Shown piece after piece: positions 11,071-24,100 of a stretch of DNA of 64,000 nucleotides (position 1 is the first letter of the stretch; every line of letters begins with the position of its first letter). The notes beneath the pieces were generated by a model, which worked only from the letters and a program-made list of their open reading frames with translations, was not told the origin of the DNA and did not search any database. The translations under genes and the position numbers were made by a program. The DNA is from Aschersonia sp. MBC 622 (lineage: Eukaryota; Ascomycota; Sordariomycetes; Hypocreales; Clavicipitaceae): contig JARJPL010000730.1 of assembly GCA_030782805.1 (NCBI GenBank), forward strand, positions 24,070-88,069. The letters are read 5' to 3'.

Positions 11071-11909
11071 ATGCAACCTCTCAGCCTGCTCCTCACTGCT
11101 CTGTTTGGCACATCGGCCCTCGCCGTGCCCACTTCCCTTGACTACAGATACTCGGATCTGGAGCAGCGCGGCGCGGATGCGAACAAGATTGTCGGCTGGA
11201 TACTAAACAGGTTTCCAGGGGAAATGACTGTGAATGCCGCCTGTTCCTTTATCAAAACGAGCGAGCTCCTGCTTGGCACCATCTTTGGCATACCGTCCGA
11301 CTTCAACAACAGCGGCTGCAAGGACGTCCTCATTGTCTTTGCCCGTGGCACCTGTGATCCCGGCAACAGCGGTATCCTCGTCGCGCCGCCCTTTATTGAC
11401 GCAGTCCGCAAGGCCATTGGGGACAAGAGTCTGGGCGTCCAAGGCGTCGCCTATCCAGCCAGCGTAGACGGCTACCTCAACGCGCACAACGCCGCTGGCC
11501 TGGCCATGTAAGTTGACAAAAAGCTCCAAACTCTGTGCTCAAAGGCTCGCGCCGCCCAACATAAGAGTCTTTGTTTTTCTGACAGTTCAACAGGGCCCAG
11601 ATTGTCCGCGAGACTCGCGCTTCTTGCCCGAATACCAAGATTGTGCTCAGCGGCTACTCCCAAGGCGCCTTTGCTCCCCATTACGCGGCGGGTGCTCTCG
11701 GTGCTGAAATGCGCAATGTCAGCGCCGTCGTCACCTTTGGCGACCCAATGTCCAGCAAACCCGTGGCCAATATGGACGCCAAGAAGTCTCTCTGTATCTG
11801 TCATCTCGGCGACGACATTTGCGATCAGGGCAACATGATCTTCCCCCAACATCTGACGTACGGCATAGACGCCACACATGCCGCTGCCTTTGTCGCATCA
11901 CACATGTGA
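11071..11909 (+). CDS. Secreted cutinase (serine esterase)
   Basis: Exons 11071-11507 and 11594-11909 encode 250 residues. Cutinases hydrolyse the ester bonds of plant cutin outside the cell. The start at 11071 gives a clear signal peptide (MQPLSLLLTALFGTSALA, cleavage near ALA-VP); an in-frame ATG at 11011 would put charged, unrelated residues first. The cutinase signatures are present: CKDVLIVFARGTCD, the nucleophile in GYSQGA (Ser ~168), Asp ~219 in the CHLGDDIC segment and His ~232 in QHLTYG. Cysteines sit where the family forms disulfides. The 86-bp intron has donor GTAAGT. Its acceptor must be the second of two nearby AGs (CAACAG at 11588-11593), since the first gives a frameshift. The size is close to the usual ~225-250 residues. 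Confidence 0.92.
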
Positions 11910-12955
11910 GTTGTTCTTGGTGGCAGTATTGTATATGCGGTACAGTTTGTATTTAGACACATGGTACATAGAGTAAACAAAATTAGGAAAGCTTCAAGTC
12001 ATTCATACACCCAATCCAGCGCATCCTGAAAGCTTTCTGAATCGCGTAATTCGGATCTTGCACAACTTTGCCTCCCGGGCGCGCATCGCTCTAACATGAT
12101 GACTTTCCTGTCGGATGATGCATAGTTCTTTGTCTTTTCTGATAACACTTTTTTCATATTTTTGAGACGCATTGTTTAGTGTGCAATTGATGGAAGCTGT
12201 TGGTTCCTGTACCAGCACCAGGCAACAGCTCGATGGCCCCATTAATACCAGCTGAGCTGCCTGCCAATTTGAAAACTTGACGTTTGCACACGCACTTCCA
12301 TTCACAGCTTCATTGACCGCGCCAAATCCTCTGGTATGCCCCGACCGTGAATTCTCTTTCCGAATCTGCGACTCTCCGCTACCGGATTCCTCGGCCATCG
12401 TGAACATCACGCTTTGGTGCTAGCCAGCCCCAGACTGGCAACAGGCTCCAGCGGCTCCCGATAGGCTGAAAAGCGCCCCAAGACGGTGGTCGATATGCAT
12501 AATAATAGGCAACAGCTCCACTGCTCACCTTCAAACTGCTCATCACGGGCCTCTTATTAACGTGGCGTCTTGTCAAAGGTCTGATAGGTAGCAGGCTGCG
12601 ATGGCGTCCTTTTCAGCTCCAGCTTGTGGAGATTGCCCAGCCGTTGGCTGAGAATGCCTCGACACTACGGAATGGACGCGCTCTCGCCTGTTCTCCATCC
12701 ACAACGCCATCGTCGTCTTGGAATCTGCCTTGGAACAGACCGCCAATGTTGCTTATAAAGAGTCTTTCCCCCTTCGGCTTGCGTGTTGGACTTTCAAGCT
12801 TCATTAACACAGGCGCTTTCAGCTGGTCATATCTTCAATCAGCCAGCTCTCTGCGCAATTGGCATCGTCGCAGTTCATTGCCAGTCTCTCCTGGATTGTC
12901 TCTAACAAGCTCTTGCTCCTCTTTTCAACCGCCACCACCATCAATACCGTCCGCT
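11910..12955. other. Intergenic region and 5' leader of the ankyrin gene
   Basis: 1.05 kb between two genes on the same strand. It contains the cutinase 3' region and the promoter of the ankyrin gene, with TATAAA at 12754-12759, about 200 bp before the chosen start. The open frame of exon 1 extends up to 12626, but the extra residues look like translated leader. Confidence 0.5.
12754..12759 (+). promoter_or_regulatory. Putative TATA box of the ankyrin-repeat gene
   Basis: TATAAA within GCTTATAAAG, about 200 bp upstream of the ATG at 12956 and followed by a pyrimidine-rich leader. It also argues against starting translation at the upstream in-frame ATG at 12626. Confidence 0.4.
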
Positions 12956-15900
12956 ATGGAAGCCCTCCCGAATTTACCTGTCCCCCACGGACAGCTTGCT
13001 CGCTACATTTCGGAAAATACGGACAAGACCATGATTGACATCATGGAACCTTATCGCAAGTATGAAGCAGGACTCCGTGGCATGTTCGCGCAGGACCGCC
13101 AGAACCCTGCCCTCAATGACCCTCACATCAATGTTCTACCTCTCTTCACGGATGATACCAGCCGCATCACCACGCGGGCCCGTGATCTAGCCTCTGAATC
13201 AGAAGAGGAAAAGTCCAGGTATATCATGGCGCTTCCTGACGAGCAGCGTCGATCGCACGGTTCCCCGGCCACGGTTGGTAGCATTGATGAGTTTCAGAAG
13301 AACTTCAATCTCTTCTCCGAGTCTTCGCTTTCGGAGCTCGACTGGAACAATGTTGTCGCTGCTGGCTCTTCTGTCATCAATTGTCTCTTGCCCGTCCCCG
13401 AAGCTTTCAATGTGAACAAGCGCAAGCTCCGCGAATACTACCACGAAAAGTTCTGCCCCGCCTCCGACGTTGATCTGTTCCTCTATGGGCTCACCCACGA
13501 GGAAGCTGTTGAAAAAATCAAGAAGATTGAGCAAGCTGTTCGTGATGCCATCCTCAGCGAAGTTACAGTGGTGCGCACAAAGTATGCCATTACGATTGCA
13601 AGCCAGTACCCCGTCCGACACGTCCAGGTTCGTCCGAAGACCGAAGCTTAACCAAAGTTCGCATTGACTAACAGCTTCAAGATTGTCCTCCGTGTCTACA
13701 AGTCGATCAGCGAGATTCTGACTGGCTTCGACATTGACGCGGCAGGAGGAGCTTATGATGGCAAGCAAGTCTATGTGACCCCCCGTGCGCTTGGAAGCTT
13801 CATCACACAGATTAACCACGTCGATCTCAGCCGCCGTAGTCCCTCCTACGAGAATCGCCTATCTAAGTACTCTCATAGAAACTTCGAGGTCTATTGGTCT
13901 GATCTGGACCGCAAGCGAGTTGACCCAACCATTTTTGAAAGAAGCTTCCAGCGAACCCTTGGTCTGGCCCGTCTTCTGGTTCTTGAGCGGCTACCGACCA
14001 GCTCGGCAAGAGAGACTTACCGAAACAAGAGACGCCAAGAAAGAGGACGGCCACAAATCCACCGTCAGAATTTCCATTTGTTTGGAAACATCAAGGGCAA
14101 CCACGAAGACGAAATTGCTGATTGGCTCTCCGAGGAAGACGTCAGCAACTATCACACCTTCACAATACCCTATGGAGAGAAGTTTCATGCCAAGCGTATT
14201 GAGAAGCTTTGCTACACAAGAGATTTGCTATTGAACGCAGAGTGGAACCAACCCAAGGATCGCAAGGTTTACTTGCATCGTCACCCCGCATTCTTTGGTA
14301 GGGTTGAGGATGTGATTGAAGATTGCTGCGGCACATGTCCAGTTCCTGTGACACAAGAGGAAATCGCAATCGCTGGAAAAGAAGCAGAAATCTACATTTC
14401 CGGCAAGGTCTCGTTCTTGATTGATGATCCCGGTCGCCAGCAAATTGGTTCCTTCAATCCTTTGACAGAGCAGGATTGGACGGACATGGCGTATGTCGGC
14501 AATACTGCGCGTCTATGCCAGTCCATTGTCGATGGCGATCTGGAAGATGTGATGAATTGGTTGTCTCAGGAAGATGCGGACCCGAATCAGAGGGACTACA
14601 CGGGCAGATCGCCTCTCCAGCTGGCTGTCACCTCATCCACCCCCGAGATGGTCAAATGTCTCGTTGATCATGGAGCACGCTTGACAGCACGATTAGCGGA
14701 CGGGAAGACACCTCTTCACCTGGCCGCGGTTCGTGGTAATGCTGAAATTGTCAAGATACTGATGGAGAAGAGTATCGGCAACGAAGAAGAAGAAAATGAC
14801 AAACAAGACCGAAAGCGACGAGCCGAAAAGTCCGCATCGCAGCAGATTGAGGTCGAGGCCGAGGCCGTTACAAAAGCAAAACCCAAGGACTCAGCCACTA
14901 GTGTCGAGGAATCCAGAAGCGAAGACGAAGACTCGGATGGAGAGCTCGTCGAGGCTACAGAGACGACGGCAGACGTAGTCTCTGTAGTTACCGGCTCCTT
15001 TGTCAAGGTCAAAGATGGTGTCAAAGGTGACGAAGATCATCTCCCGGAAGAGTCTGAGGACGAGCCAGACTACTACCAGATTGATCTTTTAGCCTGGGAT
15101 ATCCCATGCTCTCCTCTGCATTTGGCCATCGCGGAAGGCCACGAAAATATTGTAGAGCTTCTTTGCGATGTGAGTTCCCACCTACCATCGACTTTTTTTC
15201 AACAAATCTTTAACCTCTTCTTAGTACGGCGCTGATGCCATTCTTCCCGTCAAATTTTTAAAATACGAAAATGCAGCGATTCTGACTCTCATACTCGCTT
15301 TGTCTCTGCCACCTGAAAAGGCAAAGTCTATGGCAGAGTTATTGTTGAGGCTTGGCGCCATGTGCTCTCAAGCTGAAGGCAACGGATGCACCGCCTTCCA
15401 TCGTTATCTGAAGAGCGGACAGTCTGATATGGTCGACCTACTTTTGACCAACGACAAAGCTGCTGCAAAAGCTGCAGTTAACCATCTCTTGATATCGGGA
15501 TATTCTTGGTCTAGAAACGTGGAGGCGCCGCTCCAAGTCGCGATTGATAATGGTGACAGCGTCATGGCAATAAAACTTCTTGACATCGGCGCAAGGCCGG
15601 AGATTGATTTCGATACCTGGGTAAAGGCGTCTCATGTTACTAACAAACCGAGCTTTTCCTCGAACAACTTGGAAGAAAACAAAAAGTCCTTCAAGAACAG
15701 TGTCGAGCAGCCTTTGCTTTGTGCAGTCAGAGCAGCGAGCGCCGACGTCGCCCTTCGACTGATCGAAGATGGTGCGAATGTCAATTGCCTGACGCCCAAG
15801 TCGGAGCAACTGCTGCATAATAACTACATGAGATCCTATAACAAGGGGGAATCAGTTCTTGATGTTGTTCGTTACATCATTGAAAAGTTGAGTGAGTCCG

Positions 15901-18776
15901 AAGAGAGTGGCTCATCTCTAAACAAACCGCAGTTGCTTCCCGGAATGGACGAGTACTTGGCCAAACTTGCGCCGGGCTCTTATCTTCATACGCTTGTGTC
16001 ATATGATATTGACAAAAAGAAAAAGGACTTCGAAGCAAGTCTCAAACGTTACGAGGAGCTACGCAAAAGAGCTGATGCCAAGGGCGGCGCCGAGGAGAAG
16101 CAAGACGCGATAGACTCTGCCATTTCCGAGCTGAACATGATCGAAAAGGCACTGGTTGATGCCGGTGCGAAGACATTCGCTGAATTATATCCCGACATCG
16201 AAACAGCCACAGAGAACAATAAGAACCGCTACTACGGCACGATCGAGAAAGAAGAGTATCCGGTCTACAAATTCGACCTTTGGTTCGTTGACGACCGCAA
16301 CATGACAGATAATAGACGGCAAGGATACATTGACCTGTGAGTTTCCAACCTTACACTAGTATGGGCCATACTCGATACTAACCTCAACAGAATGGAGGCA
16401 GCCTGGCAAGGCGACATAAGCAAAATTAAATCGCTGACGCTTCAGCCTTGGGGCCCCGAACAGGATCAGCCATTTCTCATGGCTGATATCCGCGATAACC
16501 ACAACCATTCGCCATTCTCTTTTGCCTTTCTAAGAGGTCATTACGCTACTGCGAAGGCGATTCTCGAAATAATTCAGGCCCAGTGGACCCCGCAGGAAGA
16601 AGATGAAGTCAGGTACAAGATCGAAGGCGAAAATGATAGCGACCAAGATGACGAATACAGCGATGATAGAGAGGACTACTCCGATGATGGTGATTCGGAG
16701 AACCATGTTCGGATAGTCTCGGAGAAGGTGGACAAGAATTACACAATCGATAATATTGGCGAAGTTTCCATGCAGGTCAAGTCGCACACTAAGCCTGTCG
16801 AGCGGCTCATGGCCGGGTGCCGGGTGTTTACGCTTGAAAACGGCGTGTTTAAGCAAGGAGAGGCTGACGATACTTTATTTGCACATGCTATCAGAAATGA
16901 TGACATGACTGGTCTAAAGGTTTTGTTGGATATGGCGCAGCACTTTTCCGAAGCTCCAAAGGCAGGCGACGAGTGGAGAAAGTCAACCTTTACCTTCAAA
17001 GACAACGATTTCATCTTGGCTATCAAGTCTGGAAATACTCAGGCTCTTCGCCAGATCATCAAGAAGACAGGTGCCGGAGTGCCATTAGACAACCTTGTCA
17101 AGAAGAGTGGCGTCCAAGTGAAGCAGAAACCCCGGTACTACCAAGGTTTGACTGTATATGGCAAGAAAAGGTATGATGGTATTACACACACAATTGAAAA
17201 GATGGGGGCTGATATTGAAATTGCAGAAATGATTGGGCAACCGCTGGACGCAACATGGTGGTTCGAACCTCTGGCGTTCAGACACCGCCGCTCCTTCACG
17301 CTACCATGGGCGGGCGGCTTGAAAGCGTTGAATTCTTCTTGAGTGACGTTCCACATCGCCTTTATAACGAATTTGCAAAGACGAAGCAAGCACGAGAGGA
17401 TTCGCGACTGAAGCACCTCATGGAAGCACCTGGCGGGTTCAACAGAGCAATCTCGAAATGGCTTGGTGCAGATAGTAAGTCCTTGCAACGCGAACTAGTA
17501 TCATGGACCTGTTCTGTTACTGACAACTCTCTTTCAAGACGAACTTGTGCTACACTGTGCCGTCATGGCGAATCCAGGCTCAGAGTCAAACGAGCTTGTC
17601 GAGTATCTGGTCGAGACTTGTCCAAGCTCACTGGAAAAGAAAGCTGCAGGCGGCTACACTCCACTAATGGTTGCCTGCCAACTTGGACGAGTCGAGTTTG
17701 CCAAAATCCTGATCGCAGCTGGTGCGGACCAGTCGACGAGAAATGACAGGGGCGAAAACATTGTTCATGCCATAATTAAGCCCGACAGCCCTGTCTGCCG
17801 CACCAGAGCCATGCTCAACCTCTTGGATTCTGATCTACGCAAGCATTTGTTCCAGCAGCGCACGAATCTCAAATATAATGGCACGACGCCGTTGCACTCC
17901 TGGATCATGGACTACTATGATCGCAAGTCTAATACCGCGTCAACAAAGAAGGCTGTCGCCATGCTCAAACTCATTTTGGAGTACTCCAACGGCGAGGAAC
18001 TGGACATGCTGAACGGAGCTGGCGATACGTGCTTGCACAGCGCCATCTCGCAGGGCCAGCTGGCCGTCATCCGCTGCCTCGTCGATGCCCGGCCCCAGCT
18101 TCTGTATCGCGAAAACGCAGTGGGCCGCACTCCGGCCGAGCTCGCCCACGACCAGCTATCGTCGCATGTCTTCCAGCACCACGGTAACCGACGCTACCAC
18201 CACCGCAACGACGACGGCAAGAGCCGCGCCCTCGACCTTAAGGAGAGAGACCAGAGCGAGTTTCTGCTGGACAAGCTCGCCCAGGACGACGAGGTACTCA
18301 AGAAACAGTCAGAGGATATGCACGCGGCGTCTGGTGGTCTGGGAGAGGCGTACACGCCGCACGAGCTGGCGCGCATCCTCGGCGCCATGGGCCTCGACAA
18401 CACCAAGGACTGGGACCGCAACGACTTGCAGACGCCGGGTCTGGCGGAACGCGTAATGTGGGACATGTGCAGCGTAGCCATGCGCAGGCACGCGGGCAAG
18501 CGTCGCCTCGTGAGCCTCAATGAGGCCAACGACGTGGCGCGGCGTCTGGGCGAGAGCGACGTGACGTCGCGTTATTTCAGCGTCAACAGCCGCCATGCTG
18601 AGGATGAGGAGGAGCAGGAAGACAAGGAAGAGGATGAGGGCAAGAAATTGTCGGATTTTGTGCGTGACTCGCTGCTGCGTGCTAGGGGGTGGCTTACCAA
18701 GGAACGTGATGAGAGCGCAACAAAGGCGATCCCAAAGTGTTCCCAGTGCGAGAAGCATCACGAAGATGAAGAGTAG
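12956..18776 (+). CDS. Large ankyrin-repeat protein with nucleotidyltransferase-like N-terminal domain
   Basis: Six exons (12956-13627, 13682-15169, 15225-16336, 16391-17170, 17227-17474, 17539-18776) give 1845 residues. All five introns are 54-64 bp with GT-AG ends. Residues ~1-450 are a conserved fungal domain with a G-S-S turn at ~137 (AAGSSVINCLLPVP), PASDVDLFLYG with Asp 171 and Asp 173, and ILTGFDID with Asp 241/243. This order resembles the polymerase-beta-type nucleotidyltransferase fold, though the spacing after the G-S turn is long. About ten ankyrin repeats run from ~500 to ~1600, broken by acidic linkers. The C-terminus holds an acidic stretch and a CSQCEKH pair of cysteines. Ankyrin repeats bind proteins; substrate and pathway are unknown. 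The start MEALPNLPVP was chosen because it follows a TATA box and leader and begins the conserved region. Confidence 0.85.
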
Positions 18777-19103
18777 AAACGTTTCACTGGATAATGGGTG
18801 TTGCTCTTTTTCAGAAGCTGTTGTTCATGTTGCTAGTTTCCCATTTTGCGCAATATATCATGTAGCTACGTCTCGATGCTTGAAGTTGTATAGTTTGATA
18901 TTTGAATTTGTGCTTTTACTCGAAATCATTGAAAACGCCCCTGGATTCAAACATTAGACAGCATTGCTATATGATCAAGAGTAGAATAACAGTCGCGTGA
19001 TTTCAACAAGGCCTTATAAACAGACCGTATTGTCGCGTGTGGAAAGATGGTAAAACGAAAACATTACAAGTGGGACTTTTTTTCTTTCTTGTCCGTCAGC
19101 ATT
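18777..19103. other. Short convergent intergenic region
   Basis: 327 bp between the 3' ends of the ankyrin and Atg33-like genes, T-rich on the + strand. Nothing else is visible. Confidence 0.6.
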
Positions 19104-19923
19104 CTAGGATACAATGACCACCGTGGCACCATCTCCCCAGAGGCCAACCACGGACATGGCAAAGCCAAGCGCGGCAAGGCCCGCCTGGATAGCGTACGCG
19201 CGCGCGAGGCCCTGGACATGGACACGAACGTCTTCACCATTGACGGGTTCGTCGACATCCTCTTCGCTTGCGGGCTCGCTGTGGACGTCGCCGAGGACTT
19301 CATAGCTAGCCTCCATGCTGCGCGCGCGCGCCGCCGCTGCGCTTGTCGACGTCTTATTCTTGCAGTTGGCCGGACGAGTGGTAGTGGTGGCGGTGGGAGC
19401 AACAAGGCCAGCGGAGCCGAGGAGGAGGCGCGGCGCGGCGGCGCTCAAAACGGCGAGCAGCGAGGCGTAGACGAGGTAAGGGTGGCGGGCGCGCGGCGGG
19501 GCAAAAGCGTAGGCGAGGGCGAGGGGCGCGGCGGCGAGCGAGGACAGCGCGACGAGAGACGTCTGCAGCGAGGCGGCGAGATGGCTGAGGGAGGCGCGGG
19601 CGGAGGAGGCGGAGGGGAGCTCGAGGAGCGCGGGGAGGGCGAGGCGCGAGACGGCATAGGAGACGCCCTGAAGGAGGAATTTTTGAGTTAGCAAAAGACC
19701 GCCGCGCGCGGAGGGGGGGGAGGGGGGCTGGTTAGCGAGGGAAAGGGGGAGAAAGGGAGGCATTGTCGTGATGGCTTTCCGCGGGGGAGGGGGGAAAGGT
19801 GTGGTTCAACATGGCGTTTCGAGGGGCAAGCGCAATGGAGAGAGGGAGGGGGGGACGTACGGTCAGCAAGCCGAGGGACACGGTCCCCACAAACTTGAAG
19901 AGAGGAATGGCCTTGGATGCCAT
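19104..19923 (-). CDS. atg33: Atg33-like mitochondrial membrane protein
   Basis: Exon 1 (19923-19861) encodes MASKAIPLFKFVGTVSLGLL plus one Thr; a 193-bp intron with donor GTACGT follows; exon 2 (19667-19104) begins GVSYAVSRLALPALLELPSA. The product is 208 residues, close to yeast Atg33 (197). It has hydrophobic segments near the N-terminus, at ~55-75, ~80-105 and at the C-terminus (GLAALGFAMSVVGLWGDG). The FVGTVSLGLLTGVSY start and the C-terminal SVVGLWGDG are features I associate with fungal Atg33, an outer-membrane protein promoting mitophagy in yeast. A loop at ~115-165 is Ala/Thr-rich. The GC-rich second exon has long antisense open frames, which I treat as shadows. An uncharacterised tetraspanning protein is the alternative. 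Confidence 0.68.
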
Positions 19924-21161
19924 TGTTCTCGATGTGTTTTGGGGGAGTACTTTGAAATGATGAACAGTTGCTGTCTGTGGATGCCTCGGGGGGGAGAAGA
20001 AGATGGAATTTGGGGAAGAGAGAGAGGGCCAGTGACAGCCGACGGATATGGAATGACTGGTGACGTTTTGGCGCGTGAGGGCGCTAATAAGGTGCTGGCT
20101 GTCCGGCAAGTTTTCTGCCCGTCTAATTCTTGCTTGGAGCCAGGCCGTTCTCCACTTGGGCGGTCGACCACACCCACTGGTTACTTTTTCTTGCCTGCGG
20201 CAGAGTGGGCAGATTTTGCTCAATTTCTGCTTCCTTTCACCTCAGGTGAAGGCAGGCTCCCATACCTCGGGAGACATTTTCGACCTTTTGTCCGACCACA
20301 GCGAATGCAGCCATGAACAAGTTTTCCAGGACCCAATTCAGCATGCTTCGTTTCCATCAATCTGACGATCTTTCCCGTGTTTTTTTCGCCTCTTTCCCGT
20401 GACTCGTTAACCTCGACTTGACTTTGAAAAGCCCTTCAACACTTCGCCCAAATGGTACGTCAAATCTTTTTCTACACCTTGTCCGCATTTCCCTTCCCGA
20501 CTCGAAGAAAAAAAAATCTCTTCAAATGATGATTCGTCGATATTTTATTATAATATCTTCACCCTCAAATCTTCAGGAAGAGCCGTCTGAGACTGCCCGT
20601 TTGCGCGCGCAGCCGACTAGGTACCAGTTCCCGCGGACATCTTTTCTTTCTTGTGAGCATGGTCTTGCCGCCGCTTCTCGTCACAGAGAAGGAGTGCTGG
20701 TGACTTGCTCGCTCGAAGGGGATCACTCTTATGGTGTCCGTTTTTAAGGGGCTGGCCCGTCTGGCTGCCGCCGGGGGTCGTGGTGCTTATAAATTGGGTT
20801 TCTGAAAAGAGATTGTTTTTTCCCCTTCCTTCCTTCCGTCAATACCTGTGATTTCTTTGAGCAGGCCAAATGCTTCATGGCTATCTATCTAGGATACTAT
20901 GACTTTTGTGCTGCGCTGGAAAACACGACATTGACCTCATCTCACCGCTGACTGGTCCAACTTTTTTAAAAAATACATGTGCTGACAGTCATATAGTAGT
21001 TTTCCCGGTTCGCAACACGTATATACGCACAAATCTCATCTTTACCCAGTTGTGACCTTGTTGGTCTCATACAATGAGAATGGTTTCATTACATAATCTA
21101 ATAATACATCATTACCGTAATTCAAGTCACTCCCAAGCTCGTGTACTTATGCAGCCAGAAC
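19924..21161. other. Intergenic region, possible unresolved small gene
   Basis: 1.2 kb between two minus-strand genes. It holds the Atg33-like promoter and a 7-bp inverted repeat (TTCACCT-C-AGGTGAA) at 20236-20250. An AAATG|GTACGT context at 20452-20455 followed by an acceptor TCTTCAG near 20570 could be a gene whose first exon is only the start codon. The downstream frame (EEPSETARLRAQPTRYQF...) is not recognisable, so it is not called as a gene. Confidence 0.35.
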
Positions 21162-24100
21162 TCAGAGCCAATCCATCTCACTATCCGAGTCGTCTACAAT
21201 ACGTCCTCGCCTCCGCCCTGCTCGTCTTACGACCCCTTCGCCACTCGACGGCTTTTCTTTGCCTACTGATGCCACAAGGGAGGCCAGATCGGGCACGTCA
21301 CTCTCTTGCGTTGCGGTGAAAGTGGTGGGCTCAAAGAACGGCTTAGATTTCGGAGCAGCGCCTCGAGGCGTCGCCTGGCCGGTCGATATCGGCGACGATG
21401 GTTCGGATTGCCTCATGCTCGAGGTGGGCACATTGTCAGATACGACAAAGCCCTCCAAGTCGCCACCACTGTCTGACCCGTCCGTGTCCAGAATGTCGCT
21501 GGTTCTGTCACAGTCGTCGCCCACTTCTTCCAGGTTGACGGCCGCGTTCCCTTTACTACCCTTCTCTTTCTTCTTGCTTCCCTTTTTGGCCGTTTTTCGT
21601 TTCTTTCTTCGAGGGCCATCTTCGTCATCCGTATCCGCCTCGGCTGCCATGTCTTCCAGCGCTGCCTTGACGGCTGTGCGCCGTGCCTCTACTAGATCCG
21701 GCAGACCTTCTGTCGAGCCAAACGAGTCTCGCCTGTCGTTTTGTGGCTCTAATACAATTGCTTCATCTTCGGCCTCTGACTCGCCATCAGAGCCGACAAA
21801 TCGGCGTACTGGTATCCCTTCGTATGCGCTTTCGTCTTTGTGGCGGCATGCGCGAACCAACTTGTCCGGGTCGGTACCCATCGCATGCACCATCTTCACG
21901 AATCGCTTGGTATAGGGGCCATGTTTCAGCAAGCACGTTGGCCCGAGGCGCCGTTGCGATTCCGGGTGAGCAGTCATGCTAAGCACATCCGTTTCCTCAA
22001 ATGTGCTTTGGTTGAATGGCAGGTCGCGATAGGACCGGTTCAGCTCTTTAAGCTGCTCTCCGTCGAGCACCACACTGTTTAAATCCGGTATCTTGCTCAG
22101 GTCATCCAACTCGGGGTTGCGCGTAGGTTCGGCCTTTTTTGCCTTCTTGGCCGAACCTTTCATAAAGTCTGTCAATGTCTGAAAACCAGTTTCGACCCCA
22201 TCGGGCATATGAAACTTCTTTGGCGCCTTCTTCTTTCCCGCTGCGGCTCGTCTCTTCTTTGGTTCCGGCAGCGAATTGTCTTGTGTGTTCTCCACGGGGA
22301 TATCAACATGTCTCTTGTCCACCTCGGGTCGTATGTTGCGAGGCACGATGCGAGTAGACAGGTCGAAGCGAAAATTAAAGCGGCTTCCCTCGCAAATCAG
22401 CGATTGCATCTTTTCGTAGTTGTCTTTGGATTTGGCAAACTGGTCTTCTTCTTTGCCTCGCATTAATAGCAATACAATGTTGCCGGCTCGTTTGCGTCCA
22501 GTTCGGCCCATGCGCTGTAACATGCGAATCGGAGATGCCGACGCGTCGTAGCAGACTATGAGATCCACCTGTCCAATGTCCAAGCCTTCTTCACCGATAG
22601 AGGTTGCGACGAGCACATTGAAATGGCCATTGCGAAACTTTTCAACGGTCTCGATCTGCTGCGCCTGCTTCATGCCCTCGCCTCGCTTGCCAACCGCCTG
22701 ACCAACAAAGATACTAGCCTTTACCAGCGGTGCATGCATATTCAGCAGGCGCACAATGTCTTCTGCAGAATCTCGATATTCGCTAAACACAATGACACGC
22801 GTGCCAGAGTCTTCTCCTCGGTCCATGAAATGGTTCAAGACCGTGTCGGCCAAGGCTGTTTGTTTGGGATGCCCAACAAAACCATCTCGTTTCATCCAGC
22901 TGGCAATTTTGTCCATCATGTCTTTGAAACTAGGATGTTCGATAAGTTGCCGCTTGTACTTGGATCCCTTTTGTCCCTTTTCCTCCTGTTCTCTCCGAAA
23001 ATCCAATAAATTGTCGTAAAACGGTTTGATGCCATGAAAGGTCAAAAGTTTGATGGAATGCGCCAGACTTGTGAGCACGCTAAAGATGGCGCGCATCATA
23101 AATTGAACGCCTTGATTGACGTGTTTACCTCGTGTTGCCATCCACTCATTTTGCGACTGCAGTAGGCCAAATGCCGATATCGACATTGGACTCTTTCCGT
23201 ACCAAATATTCTGGGCGCTGAGCTTATCCAAAAGCGGCTTGAGCGCCTCTGAAAATAATTCGCTAACGAGATTGATTTCATCAGAGGGATCAAGAACCAA
23301 TTGTTCGATATTTCTGTCATGGACGTATTGACGAATGTCAATCGAATCCTCAGTGCGGATCTCGCAATGCGATATTCCAAGGTTGTCGATAATTTCTTGC
23401 ACTGTTTCAATTTTGGAGCCCGGGGTGGCTGTCAAGGCGAGAACACGGAAACTCTTCGAAAATCGCCGGATCAATTTTGCGACTTTGGCGTACGCGTACT
23501 CTCCGGTGGCGCGGTGAGCTTCGTCGACAACGATGAGACAGATGCTTTTCGGGTCGGCGTACCCATGCGACAAGTCATTGAGAAGCGTCTGCGGCGTCAT
23601 GAAAAATACTCTTCTCCTTTCCCACTCCTCCTCGCGCAGAACAGGCTGAACGTCACCTGTGAGCAGTGTCGTTTCCGATCTCGGTATACCTGCAATGTTG
23701 TAGCAGGCATCTATTTGCTGGGCAACCAATGGTTTTGTAGGAGCAACAAAAACGATTTTGCCCTTCTTTGTCCATCGGTAGAAATTAAGCATGACCGTGG
23801 CAGCGATGAAAGTCTTTCCGAGACCCGTGGGCAGCGCAACCAAGGTGTTGTTGAACAGGCTATTCTTCACAATACTGAACTGGTAGTCTCGAATGGCTCC
23901 CAGATTTGTAGGGTATACCCATGTCTCCATGGCCTCTTTGTCCAACTCATGATGACTAGGCTCTTCCCGGGGCAAGTCGGCGCGAAAGACTCTGGTAGCA
24001 TTGGACTCCTGCGGTTGGCTACTGACCTCACCGAGTGGTTTCCCGAAGAGTGTTGTCTGTCTATAGGTTCCGGATGCAGATCGCTGGAGGCCGGTTCGCG

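Noticed and set aside
12626..12955. In-frame upstream extension of the ankyrin protein (ATG at 12626)
   Set aside because: The added residues are not protein-like, a TATA box lies inside the segment, and the conserved region begins at MEALPNLP (12956).
19047..19691. Gly/Arg/Glu-rich 214-codon frame on the + strand
   Set aside because: Antisense to the GC-rich second exon of the Atg33-like gene; low-complexity composition explains its openness.
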